NCBI GenBank assembly: GCA_019671005.1
Contig: CM033726.1
Location: forward strand, 24,107,440-24,171,439
DNA length: 64,000 bases
Direction: 5' to 3'
Source of the DNA: Hibiscus mutabilis
Lineage: Eukaryota; Streptophyta; Magnoliopsida; Malvales; Malvaceae
Below the pieces are notes generated by a model. The model was not told the DNA's origin. It did not search any database and saw nothing but the letters and a program-made list of their open reading frames with translations. Shown one piece after another: positions 34,355 through 44,079 of this stretch. How positions within the stretch are numbered: the stretch's first letter is position 1; every line of letters starts with the position of its first letter. Position numbers and translations under genes: made by a program.

Positions 34355-34495
34355 AAAACTTAAATCCTTAACCCTAAAACCTAAACCTTAAACCCTAAAC
34401 TCTAAATTCTAACCGTAAACTTTAAATTTTACACCCTACACACCAAACCCCTAAACCCTAACTTAAATCCCTAAATCCTAAAATTGAAAGGCTTT
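34355..34495 (+). repeat. Degenerate telomere-like CCCTAAA repeats
   Basis: About fifteen imperfect units of the plant telomere motif in CCCTAAA orientation, such as CCCTAAAACCTAAACC, TTAAACCCTAAACTC and CCAAACCCCTAAACCCTAA. They adjoin the truncated 5' end of the minus-strand LINE. Confidence 0.8.
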
Positions 34496-35400
34496 TGTAA
34501 ACTAAAGTTTACACAAGCTTGTGTATCAAAGTATTTTCCTTTATAGAAAGTTTGATGGGACAAATTATCATTTGTTGCCATTGAACTCCATATACTTTTA
34601 TTCCGTTATAATATTATGCGTAAAATAAAAAATCTCACGTATTGTATTAATAATGTGTGGATGATCAAGAATTAGGTGCAATGACAAGGTACATTGATCT
34701 TTTAAGGAGAGAATTTAGATTCGAACCTTAGAAGCAATGTTGTTAGGATGGAGAGATATGAATCCCGAACATAGACCATAAAATGGACATGTACTTTACA
34801 AAAAAATGTGAATTATGTATCAATAAAACAAAAATGTTCGCGTCTTTCATTTATTTTGAATATAACACCATTCTCTTTTTCAATGGAGCATGCTCATGTA
34901 CCATGAATATAACCATAATTAAATTTATGACAATGATTTTGAATATAATTTAACTTAAACAATAATATGAAAATATCATATTATTTCTATTTGTGTACTC
35001 ATAAATGTTACGTTAATTAAATTTATGATAATGATTTTGAATGTAATTTAATACGATCGAATTACTATAGGATTCGGATTCTAATTCCTCAGCTCTTTTG
35101 ACTTTCCCTTTTTGAATTCGATTTTCTTTTGACTTGTCTTTATCTAGAAATTTCATAAACACGCATTACTATCATATTTTCTTAACTGTAATAATCTCTA
35201 TATATAATCTAAATCCCATGAATTTCAATTTCATAAAAAAAAATCCCAATTACCCTATTTAGGGGTTTCACCAATCTATCACTAATCACTATAATTATAC
35301 TTATTTGATCATGAATTTGTTACTAGCACTCTAGACACATGCTTATTATTAGAGAGATAAAGTTTAAGTATTTAAATACTAACCCGAAGGAATGTTTAGT
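34496..35400. other. AT-rich DNA, no gene seen
   Basis: No coding domain is visible. A tRNA-B-box-like GATTCGAACC occurs at about 34731, without a convincing A box. A direct repeat (TTAATTAAATTTATGA-AATGATTTTGAAT) occurs near 34915 and 35014. Confidence 0.5.
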
Positions 35401-36330
35401 TATACCAAGTTTATCTCTTTGTCGACAACGTGAGAAAGAGAATTCATCATTCTATGTTGAAAGGTGTATGGCCAAGTGGTAGATGTATTCATCGCCCATA
35501 GAAATTTGAGGAGAAAAGCTAAACCGGCCACTTTCGCCTTTGTTAGGTTCAAGAGCGAGATGGAGGCTAAAAGTTCAGTTCTGAAAGGAAATGGAAGATT
35601 AACGGATGGATTCTAGATTAGGGTTTTCATTGCAAAAAATGTGAAGTTAGGCTCACAAAGGAGAATGGAACATGGGCAAAACCTGGCATAAGCTATTCGT
35701 CTCTAAAGGATAAGAGATCCTTTAATTCTAGGAGTTAAAAACCAAGATAGTAAACAACAAAAAGATTGCTTCGCCAAAGAACATAATAGGAGTGCGCGGG
35801 CAGAGAATGTAGTCAGAGTGTCGATTGTGAAAGAACCGGATAATCAAGAAAACACAGGGACTACAGGAATAGAGGGGACTGTGCGAATCCACAGAGAAGA
35901 AATGGAATGGAGGAAAAGGTGTCTTGTAGGGCAGGTTAAAGGTATGTATAACCTAGAGATGGTACAAAAAGCTTTATCATCAGACGGATTTATCGTAAAA
36001 GTATGCCCTTGGCATGGCTTACTGGCGGTCTTGCAGTTCCCATCTACTGAAGCTCTTCTACAAGTATAGAATAGAAGGGAGGGGATGCTTCGATTATGGT
36101 TTGAAGGGCTAGAGAGGTTGGAAGGGTTTGATGGGAAGCGAAGAATGAAAGTCTGGGTGGTGATGCAGGACGTTCCCCTACAAGTTTGGAATAAGAATTT
36201 CTTCTACGGCGTAGGAAGTAGATGGGGATCCGTTTGTAAAATTAACAACCTTAACCGTTTTGACGAAGCGAGTGTTAGTCTCGGTGCAAAAATTTTCCTT
36301 AATTCTAGACAGGTTAGTTATCATCGTTAA
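35400..36330 (+). pseudogene. LINE ORF1 with RRM and DUF4283-like parts, broken
   Basis: An RNA-recognition motif is visible: LFVDNVRKRIHHSMLK near 35415 (RNP2-like), then after a frame change YGQVVDVFIAHRNLRRKAK and TFAFVRFKSEMEA near 35540 (RNP1-like). From 35818 a DUF4283-like part reads CLVGQVKGMYNLEMVQKAL and WHGLLAVLQFPSTEALL. It continues from 36085 with FEGLERLEGFDGKRRMKVWV and VPLQVWNKNFFYGVGSRWG. RRM-bearing ORF1 proteins occur in the BNR-like branch of plant L1 LINEs and bind the element RNA. Stops near 35618, 35715 and 36069 break it. Confidence 0.8.
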
Positions 36331-36745
36331 TGGTTTTAGTCACGATATTAAGCTGAGAACGAAGGAGTTCGATGGTGATCAGTGGTTCTTGGATGGTCGA
36401 TCGTCGTTCCACGTGCATGCGGACGGAACAACACTTCAGTTGCTGATCTATGCAATCACGAAGAAATTGTGTCAAATCGAGTGAAGAGAGAATTGGAATC
36501 ATTGTGAATCCAAATTCAATGAGGAATTTGTCTAATTTCATCTAAGGGAACAATTTAATTGGCTTACCCATGGCTGGAGGACCATTTACGTGGTACAGAG
36601 GTGGTACAATGGCATCTGCTAGTAAACTTGATAGATTTCTCATTTCGCTAGAAATCCTACAGAGGTTTCCTCAGATAGGGTACAGAACATTCTCCCAAAA
36701 AGTCTTTCGGACCATTGCACAGTGTTGTTAAAAGCTGAAAATAGG
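36331..36745 (+). pseudogene. LINE ORF1 end and endonuclease scrap
   Basis: After the ORF1 remnant, a short stretch near 36560-36690 reads LPMAGGPFTWYRGG and KLDRFLIS, the C-terminal end of the LINE apurinic endonuclease. The body of the endonuclease is missing, so a large internal deletion joins ORF1 to the end of this domain. Confidence 0.68.
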
Positions 36746-36747
36746 GT

Positions 36748-38183
36748 GTGAGGCCTCGACCTTTCAAATGGTTCACACACTGGGCAGATGATGCGAGGTA
36801 TAAAGAATTAGTAAAAACAGTTAGTGAGAATTGTCATGGCAGAGGTATTTGGAATATGTTGAGGGTGATTAAAGGAGCTTCGAAAGTATGGGTTAAAAGA
36901 TCCGGGATGAGGAAAACGAACCCATCGCTGCATTAGAAGAAAAGATTGTTGGTCTAGAAACTATAACCTTTTCCAATGGCAACAATTTGGAAGCATGGTC
37001 AGAAATTAAAGAACTAAAAGGAACTTTGTGGGGGAGATACAAGAGAGATGAACGAGAATAGTTACAGAAATCGAAACTTAAATGGTTTAATAAGGGAGAT
37101 AAAAACACAACGTTCTTCCATCTCGCTGCTTCTATGAGAAAAAAAACCTTAATCACATATCCTCAATTTGGGTGGGTAATTCCACTCTGTCTGATCTGAA
37201 ATAGATATCTTCGGCTTTCGAGAATCATTTCTGATATAGCTATAATGAAGTAAACGCAATCCCAGTTAAAGACGTTGGGTTCCAATTTTCCAGACTTTGT
37301 CTTGTCTCGGTCTACTGATGGTTCTCGGGCTTCGAGGCCTGATGGATTCAACCTGGATTTTTACAAAGGTTTTGCCCTCTAATTAAGAGCAGCATTATGG
37401 AGTTTTTTAATGCATTTTATAGAGGAATGCTATTTAACAAATCCATCAACCATTCGTTCATCACTCTGATTCCAAAGAGCAACTGTTTAAAGGGCATAGA
37501 AGACTTCAGACCTATCTCTCTGGTGGGAAGTTTGTACAAAGTTTTAGCAAGGGTCCTAGCAAGAAGACTAACAATGGTGCATTGATGAAGTGGTGGGAGA
37601 ACATCAGTTTGCATTTATTCCTGGAAAATAGGTCTTGGAATACTCCCTAGTTGCCAACGAAATTATAGATGATCTGCATCAAAATAGAAGAGAAGTGGTC
37701 GTGTTTAAAGTGGATTTTAAAAAAGTATATGACACAGTAGATTGGAAATTTTTGGACTTTGTATTGGAAAGAATAGGCTTTGGTCAGAAGTGGCGTAAAT
37801 GGATTAAAATTTTCATCTCCACACCATCTATCTCCGTGTTGGTTAACGAGTCCCCAACATAAATGTTCAACATAAAAAGAGGTCCAAGGCAGGGCTGTCC
37901 TTTATCGCCACTGCTCTTTAATTTAGTTGGCGAAGCGTTGAGTGCAATTTTGCGTAAAGCAGAAATTCTTGGTTTAATTATCGGAGTAAAGGTGGGGAGA
38001 AGTGATCTTCGGGGTTAACATATCCAATTGGCAGATGACCTGATCGTATTTGTTGAAGCAAAGGAAGAGATGGTGCAAAACACGAAGCGTATACTAAGGA
38101 TCTTTGAGATTGCTTTAGGATTGAAACTTAATATGTAGAAAACCAAACTGTTTTGCGTGAATGTAGATAAGAATATTGGGCAG
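36748..38183 (+). pseudogene. LINE reverse transcriptase, first part, broken
   Basis: The frames at 36748-36936, 37397-37585 and 37635-37862 carry PRPFKWFTHW, then INHSFITLIPKSN and DFRPISLVGSLYKVLARVLARRL, then VVFKVDFKKVYDTVDW. Near 37880 follows GPRQGCPLSPLLFNL, and near 38030 QLADDLIVF, the LADD form of the catalytic box. These are the ordered blocks of an L1-type reverse transcriptase. Many stops and shifts show it is dead. It is cut at 38183 by a solo LTR and resumes at 39978. Confidence 0.9.
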
Positions 38184-39977
38184 TGTAGTGACTAAAAAAT
38201 CCGAATGGTGTAGGTTTCCCTCGCTTTGAATATTTGTGGTTTTAGTGAATTTGGAAAAAGATCATATTTTAATAAAACTAAGGGAGGGAGTCACCACCAG
38301 TCACTTAGATAAGGTAGACCGAACACCAAAAAGTAAACCATAGATAAATTGGATTCAGAAGTCGGTTACGAATGAGGAAGGGTTCGTATTCCCACCACGC
38401 CCAAAAATCAATACCTAAAGGTTTGTATCATATTTACTAAGAAAAATTTAAATTCGATCTAACTTAATTACTAATCCCTAAAAATACATGAATGCGTGGC
38501 TATATGATTCGAATATAAAATCTAGCAATTTATGGCACCGAAAGGAGATCACGCCCGAAAACTAGGGATGACACTCTTAGTAGGATACCAAAATCTTGAA
38601 GCCTAAATCTAAACATAAAAAAATGCTTCAACAATAAACAAATATGCATGATATAAATATTGGTATAAATGACATGTAATAATAAGATATAACAAAAGAA
38701 ATTAAAATAAATATTAACACATGGCCCAAAACAATGTAACTTCATTAATATTAAGACATGTACAAAGAAAAGAAAGAGGGTACCAAAGCCCACGAGTTTG
38801 GGCTTAACAGCTAGGCTTGCCATTCCTCTCTATCTGCTGGATCGGGTCGTTGAACGGGTAAAACCCGGGTCTTACTAGTCGCGTGGGTCAAGTGGTAGAA
38901 AGGATCCCCTTTCTTTTTTATTCGTTCTTCTTCTCAAGGATAAAGAGAGCTCTCTCTCAAATGAAACCCTAGCCACTAGTGTTCTGCTACCACCACAGCC
39001 GCTGCGATGAGATTTTCGATGAGCCAAGATAGCCGAAACAAAACCCTCGCTCTCCTCTTCCTTTCTAGCGGTTTATTTTTCAAGAAACGATCCTTCAAGC
39101 CTTTGAAACAAGACTTGATTCAGGGAGTGTTTTCTTCGTCTGATCTCCTCCTTTCGTCGTTGAATCGTCACGGAACTGAGATATGTTGCTCTCGTTGTCA
39201 TAGGCTACATGTTCACCATTGGTATCGTCCGTTCGAGGCTCTGGCCGCCGGGAACCACCATGGTCGAGGGTGAAGGGCCTTCCTTTTACTTTTTTTACTT
39301 CTTTGGTTGATGCGTTATGGTTTTGATGATTTGGTTTATTTGGGCAGAAGGTATTTGTTCTGGTGATAGCTTAGCTAATGGATGGGGCTGGAAACGGCAA
39401 TGTAGATGGTGATTGCCAAGTATAAGTTGGTAAGGGATGTTTGGGAGTTCTCGGTTTGAGGATTGGGTAGTCGATGGATGATTATGGTGAGGGAGTGTGA
39501 CTAGTTTTCAGTTTTTGAAGGGTGGCGAGGATGGAGGGTGAACAGGTAAGGACGATAGACTTGGTTATGGAATTTAATAGGTGTTTGGTTTGGTTTCGAA
39601 TGATGGGGCAAGGTGAGGGATGCTTGATGGTTGTTTCGTGTTACGTGAGGAGTGAGGAAGAAGGCTCGAATCGAGGGGCACATGTGGTGGCAGAGGTGCT
39701 AGAGGGGACTATGATGGGGTCCTGCTGTTCATGCGTGTGCATCCAAGGGGTAGGCAAGGGTGCACGTGATGGGGACAAAATGGGTAATTATGGAACCTTG
39801 GTGTCTAGTTGGGCTCATTGGGCCACTTAGCTTTGGGTTGGATTGGATGTAAAATAGGTAAAGGGTGATTGTGAAAAGGTAGGTACATAAATGTAATTTG
39901 GTGGACATTAAGGACATTCCCGATTATTTAATTTTTGGTTTTAAAATGTTAATCCGGGCAAAATTGAGTGTCTACAA
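38184..39977 (+). mobile_element. Solo LTR, Tat/Ogre-like, 1.8 kb, inside the LINE
   Basis: It begins TGTAGTGACTAAAAAATCC and ends AAAATTGAGTGTCTACA. The matched TGTAG...CTACA ends and the wording of the terminus resemble Tat-branch Ty3 LTRs. LINE reverse transcriptase blocks lie on both sides in the right order, so this is an insertion. I could not find a clean 5 bp target duplication (GGCAG against AGTAG). The frames inside (38530-38823 minus, 39007-39273 and 39522-39830 plus) have no known domains. Confidence 0.75.
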
Positions 39978-40845
39978 GTAGACTTGGGCAGATTTGATTA
40001 AATGTTGTTGGGATAAATTCCCTACAATGTATTTAGGCCTCCCTCTTGATCACACTAGAAATTTGAAGGAATTGTGGAATCCTATTTATGAGAAGATGCA
40101 AAAAAGGTTGGATAGATGGAAGGGTAAGATTTTGTCTTTCGGGGGTCGCATAACCTTGGTTAAGTCAGTATTATCAAATTTGCCTATCTACTATATATCC
40201 TTATTTCAATTGACTGCAGAAGTAGCTTCTAAATTGAATAAGTTGATAGCAAATTTCATTTGGGGGGGGGGGGGGAAATTTGAATCGTAATATACATTGG
40301 ATTACGTGGGAGAATATTTGCAAGCCTAAGAAGCTTGGGGGCCTCGCCTTCTTCGATATAAGGCTAAAGAATTGATCTTTGTTGAATAAGTGGATTTGGA
40401 GTTTTGGTGTTGATAAAAACTGCATGTGGCGAAAGGTGGTCGTGGCCAAATATGGGTATGACCCTTTTTCCATGTTATCAAATGCTGAGAATGGGAGGAA
40501 ATTGTCTTGGGTATGGAGAAATATCACTGAGCCTTTGATCAATCACAATGATGTCCTAGCAAAAAAAAACATCAGATGTGGTGATAGGAGCGTTTTTCGG
40601 ATGATTTATGGACTGAGGTACCGTCCCTGAGATTAGCATTTCCAAGAATTTTTGTTGTTGCTGTAAAAAAAAAATATCAGGGAAGATGCAGGAATTTGGT
40701 TCAATGGAAAATGATGGTTGGCAATAGAAGATAGAGGTTCGGCGAAGACTATTCGATTGGGAATTAGAAGTGTGGAATGAGTTCTTGAACACTATCATTA
40801 GGGCAATTAAATGTTCGAATGGAACGAATACACTGAAGTGGGTTG
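39978..40845 (+). pseudogene. LINE reverse transcriptase C-terminal part, broken
   Basis: The frame at 39994-40290 reads FPTMYLGLPLDHTRNLKELW, GGRITLVKSVLSNLPIYYIS and NKLIANFIWGG, the end of an L1-type reverse transcriptase. From 40379, LNKWIWSFGVDKNCMWRKVV and GRKLSWVWRNI belong to the following zf-RVT region. A G run at about 40261-40274 marks the frame break. The element stops at 40845, where a copia LTR begins. Confidence 0.88.
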
Positions 40846-41475
40846 TGTTAGAGTATGCCCAAAGACCAATCATAAGATGATTGTAAATGACATATATTTT
40901 TCCTTGTTTATTAATACAGAGACATTGCCATTATTATTTCAGCTGTTGTTCTGCGTTCATAAATAAGATAAATTATAATAAAGTCCTTAAAAAAACATAG
41001 TTATTCTTAAATGTCCTTAGTCGAGTATCTTTGTGGGCATGGACAAAAATGATGCATTTAAGACTAATGTGTAGTTGATTGATGACAAAGTGTTGTTATT
41101 GACATGAAGATGTCAAAACTAATACATGAGTATGTGTTAGAGAACGACATACTGGATTGACCACTTATGAGCATGTTTCTTGGATTATTATGTGACAGTC
41201 ATAAAACATTGCTCATAGTGATAACTACATGTATGATCCTCAGACTTGAGATCATCATTATTCAACATTGTGAGTCGCATATTTTGATACAGTCAAACGT
41301 GTGTTGTAATTGACTACACTATAAAGACAGATATTTGATATGTCACAATCTATGTAGTGGGATATGGTTGATCAAGATAGGATTTGTCCCTCCTACATAA
41401 TATGAGTAATATCGTAAGCCACTTGATTGAGTGAGACTAGAAATGCATGGTCATGCTCGGATAAGTTGATAAGAG
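40846..41475 (+). repeat. Copia LTR fragment, same family as 21839-33682
   Basis: It begins TGTTAGAGTATGCCCAAAG like the LTRs at 21839 and 32072 and follows them to about 41470 (GCTCGGATAAGTTGATAAG), with more differences than those two have from each other. Similarity then stops, before the hairpin array and TATA box of the family. Confidence 0.85.
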
Positions 41476-41750
41476 ATATAATAGTTATTCATTTATGTTG
41501 TTAATGCTCAATTTAAGTTTTATTTTATGATTGTTTAATTCTATTATAAATATAATTAAATTATGCTTTGGAAATAACGATTTTACCCTCACTATTTAGC
41601 CTATAAATAGTGGGCAATTTTATTCATTTTGTATATCCCTAAGCAAATGACATTTGCTTAGAAACGCTCTTTGATTTTCATAAACTTTTCCTGAGTGTTG
41701 TTTTGATTTGAGAAAAGAATTGTACCACCAAAGTCCATTCTATCTTTCGA
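41476..41750 (+). repeat. LTR-like promoter segment of unknown family
   Basis: A TATA-like CCTATAAATAG lies near 41609. A perfect snap-back, arms CTAAGCAAAT and ATTTGCTTAG around GAC, lies at 41639-41661. The run-on looks like R and U5 of an LTR. It does not match the copia LTR that precedes it, so this is a hybrid LTR or two neighbouring fragments. Confidence 0.45.
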
Positions 41751-42130
41751 GTGCACAAAATTTGGAGAGTCATGCTAACCTCAAGGGGTCGTTCGTCCAT
41801 TATAGCAATTCAACACATTGGGGCGAATGCGCTTCTAAGGCAGTGGTTAATTGTGATGATTGAAGCGAAAAAGGGTAAATTAGGGAATTTAGAGCATTCA
41901 AATGGAAAAGCTGTAAAATGGAGGGAAAGATGGATCAATTAAAATGGTTATAGGAAACGACCACGTTTCAGGGAAGAGAATGAATCGGATGAAGACAGGG
42001 CAGTGGGACCAAGGAGAGAATGGGAATTTAAGCCAATGATTGGAGGACAAGCATATCACGTGAAGGAAAAAAATGAGCGGTTACCATTGGAGCAATTTGT
42101 GGAGAAAATGACACCTGTTATTAAATAATA
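41751..42130 (+). other. Unrecognised coding-like remnant
   Basis: The frame at 41751-41942 and its run-on contain basic stretches (KKGKLGNLEHSNGKAVKWRERW, then RKRPRFREENESDED after a stop). It may be the end of a gag or LINE ORF1, but no known motif is present. Confidence 0.3.
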
Positions 42131-43559
42131 CATTGTGTCCTTAGGGATATATACTCTGAATTGTATTCCTAATTTTCTCATGCTTGAATTAATGTAAAAT
42201 CTCCTTTTTCTTCTGAAATCTACTCTTCTTCTTTCTTCTGAAATCTCCTTCTTTCTCTTCAATTCATTTGAACCATTATATTAATACCACGACACAATTA
42301 TTGTTTTGTTTAATTATTTTATTATTTTTCAGTCAGTTTTAAAGTCACATCTTGCAGCAGTCTATTTTTCAATAATTTAGAAGTGAATTCTATTTCTTAC
42401 TACTGCGTGAACAACCTATAAAATCACGGGGAAACAAGGTGATTGTCGCTTGTTGGGAAATCAATACTCGACAAGGAAAGTAAGTTTTTCTATCAAAGTC
42501 ATACATGGCATATAGAAAATTATTACTAATTTACCGTTTCGGTTATATGATCCCCAAGAGTTGGGTTATTGTCATTTTATCTGAAATATTATTTGGTGAC
42601 AAATTTTTAAAAAAGGAATGAAATTGTTGTATTCAATCCGAGGAAAATTTCGAAACGTTTGCTTTAAAAAACGTTATGAAAATGGATTTTTTGTTACCAT
42701 AGTGAAAATGTTTAAAACATTTTCTTTGTTATTTTTATATAAAAAATGCCATTCATTATTATAGAATATTAATGGCAATTTACGTTGCTGTTTTTTAAAA
42801 CATTTTCAATAGTTTTTTTATTTCATTATTAACGGTTGATTTAAGAAAGTAAATCATAGGTTTTAATAGTGACAATTATTGCATTGTTTGGTAGTCAATG
42901 TTGTGATGAATTAAGACATTAAAGTTATAAATGTCTTTATATTGCACCAATGAAACAAAAAGAAATTAGCTGCGTTTGAATGCACATGTTAACGGTTTCA
43001 ACTTGTAAACGTTTAGTGAGAAAACGTTTTATATGGCTAAAACTTTTAATAAAATGTGGATTGATGGCTTCATGTTTTTAATGCACAATAAATACTGTAA
43101 ATTTTATGATTGTTATAAATGAGATTTATAACAGTTTATAACGCGTTATAATTAGTAGATGTTCTTCATAGATTAAGAGTAGTGAAACGCATGGTCATGA
43201 CAATCATTTTATTAATATTTGTCATACTAATAATTTTATTTTTGAGAAAGTTTATAAAGTCATTATGACAATTAAATTTTGGAGAAGTACGTTGATAGCA
43301 CTGGAAGGTAATACTCTCCAAATCAAATACTTTTCAAGGAGTTGTTCGAATTATGATCTAAATTCCACAATCTGTTGATTATAAAGAAGTGGGATATTAA
43401 AGATAATGACTTTATTACTATCAATAAATTTTTGAGAAAATTTATTATTGTTAGTAATTTTTTCAAACGCTAATCTTGTTAAATCTTCTCTGATTTTAGA
43501 GTTCACAGATTTAAACGAGATGTCGATACAAATGAAGTGACATCACAGTAGATTTTGGG
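42131..43559. other. AT-rich DNA, no gene seen
   Basis: No coding domain or clear repeat boundary is visible. A pyrimidine-rich patch with repeats of CTTCTTCTGAAATCT lies at 42205-42255. Confidence 0.5.
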
Positions 43560-44079
43560 TCATTTTGTTGGAAGATTCTGAAGAGGGTATTGAATTTACA
43601 GTAGATTTTGAGGAATGCCTTCAGAGTTTGGAACTTGTTATACGGTGATATGCTGAAACTAACATGGTCCTGAATTGGGAGAAATGCCACTCCATGGTGA
43701 AGGAGGGCATAGTTCTCGGACATAAAGTGACCAAGAAAGGACTGGAAGTAGACAAGGAAAAGGTAGAAGTAATCAAACAACTGCCACCACCCATAAGTGT
43801 CAAAGGTATTAGAAGTTTCTTGGGACATGCAGATTTTTATCATCGCTTTATTAAAGATTTCTCAAAAATTTCTAAACATTTATGCTTACTTTTGGAACAG
43901 AATACCAATTTTGCGTTTGATGATTCTTTGTTTAAAAAGACAGGTTAATTAATGCCCCTCATAGTCATGGCACCATATTGGAATAATCATTCGAGCTTAT
44001 GTGCGATGCCAGCGACTATGCTGTCGGAGCTGTGCTAGGACAGAGGCGTGGCAAAATTTTCCATTCTATATATTATGCC
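43560..44079 (+). pseudogene. Old Athila-type pol fragment (RT end to RNase H)
   Basis: The frame at 43664-43948 reads LNWEKCHSMVKEGIVLGHKV and VKGIRSFLGHADFYHRFIKDFSKISKHL, closely like the younger Athila element at 58020-58260. After a stop, SDYAVGAVLGQRRGKIFHSIYYA-like sequence (RNase H start) is seen to 44079 in shifted frames. It is cut by the chromovirus LTR that begins at 44080. Sequence to the left (43500-43660) is a decayed continuation. Confidence 0.88.

Noticed and set aside
34672..34745. Possible SINE with B box GATTCGAACC
   Set aside because: The A box is poor, and no tail or duplication was found.
35467..35490. A-box-like TGGCCAAGTGGTAGA suggesting a SINE or tRNA
   Set aside because: In frame it encodes YGQVVDVFIA of the LINE RRM, and no B box follows.
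38880..38905. A-box-like GTGGGTCAAGTGGTAGAAAGG
   Set aside because: No B box, tail or duplication. It lies inside the Tat-like solo LTR.
39007..39830. Plus-strand frames of 88 and 102 residues
   Set aside because: They lie in the solo LTR, with no domain or splice context to support a gene.
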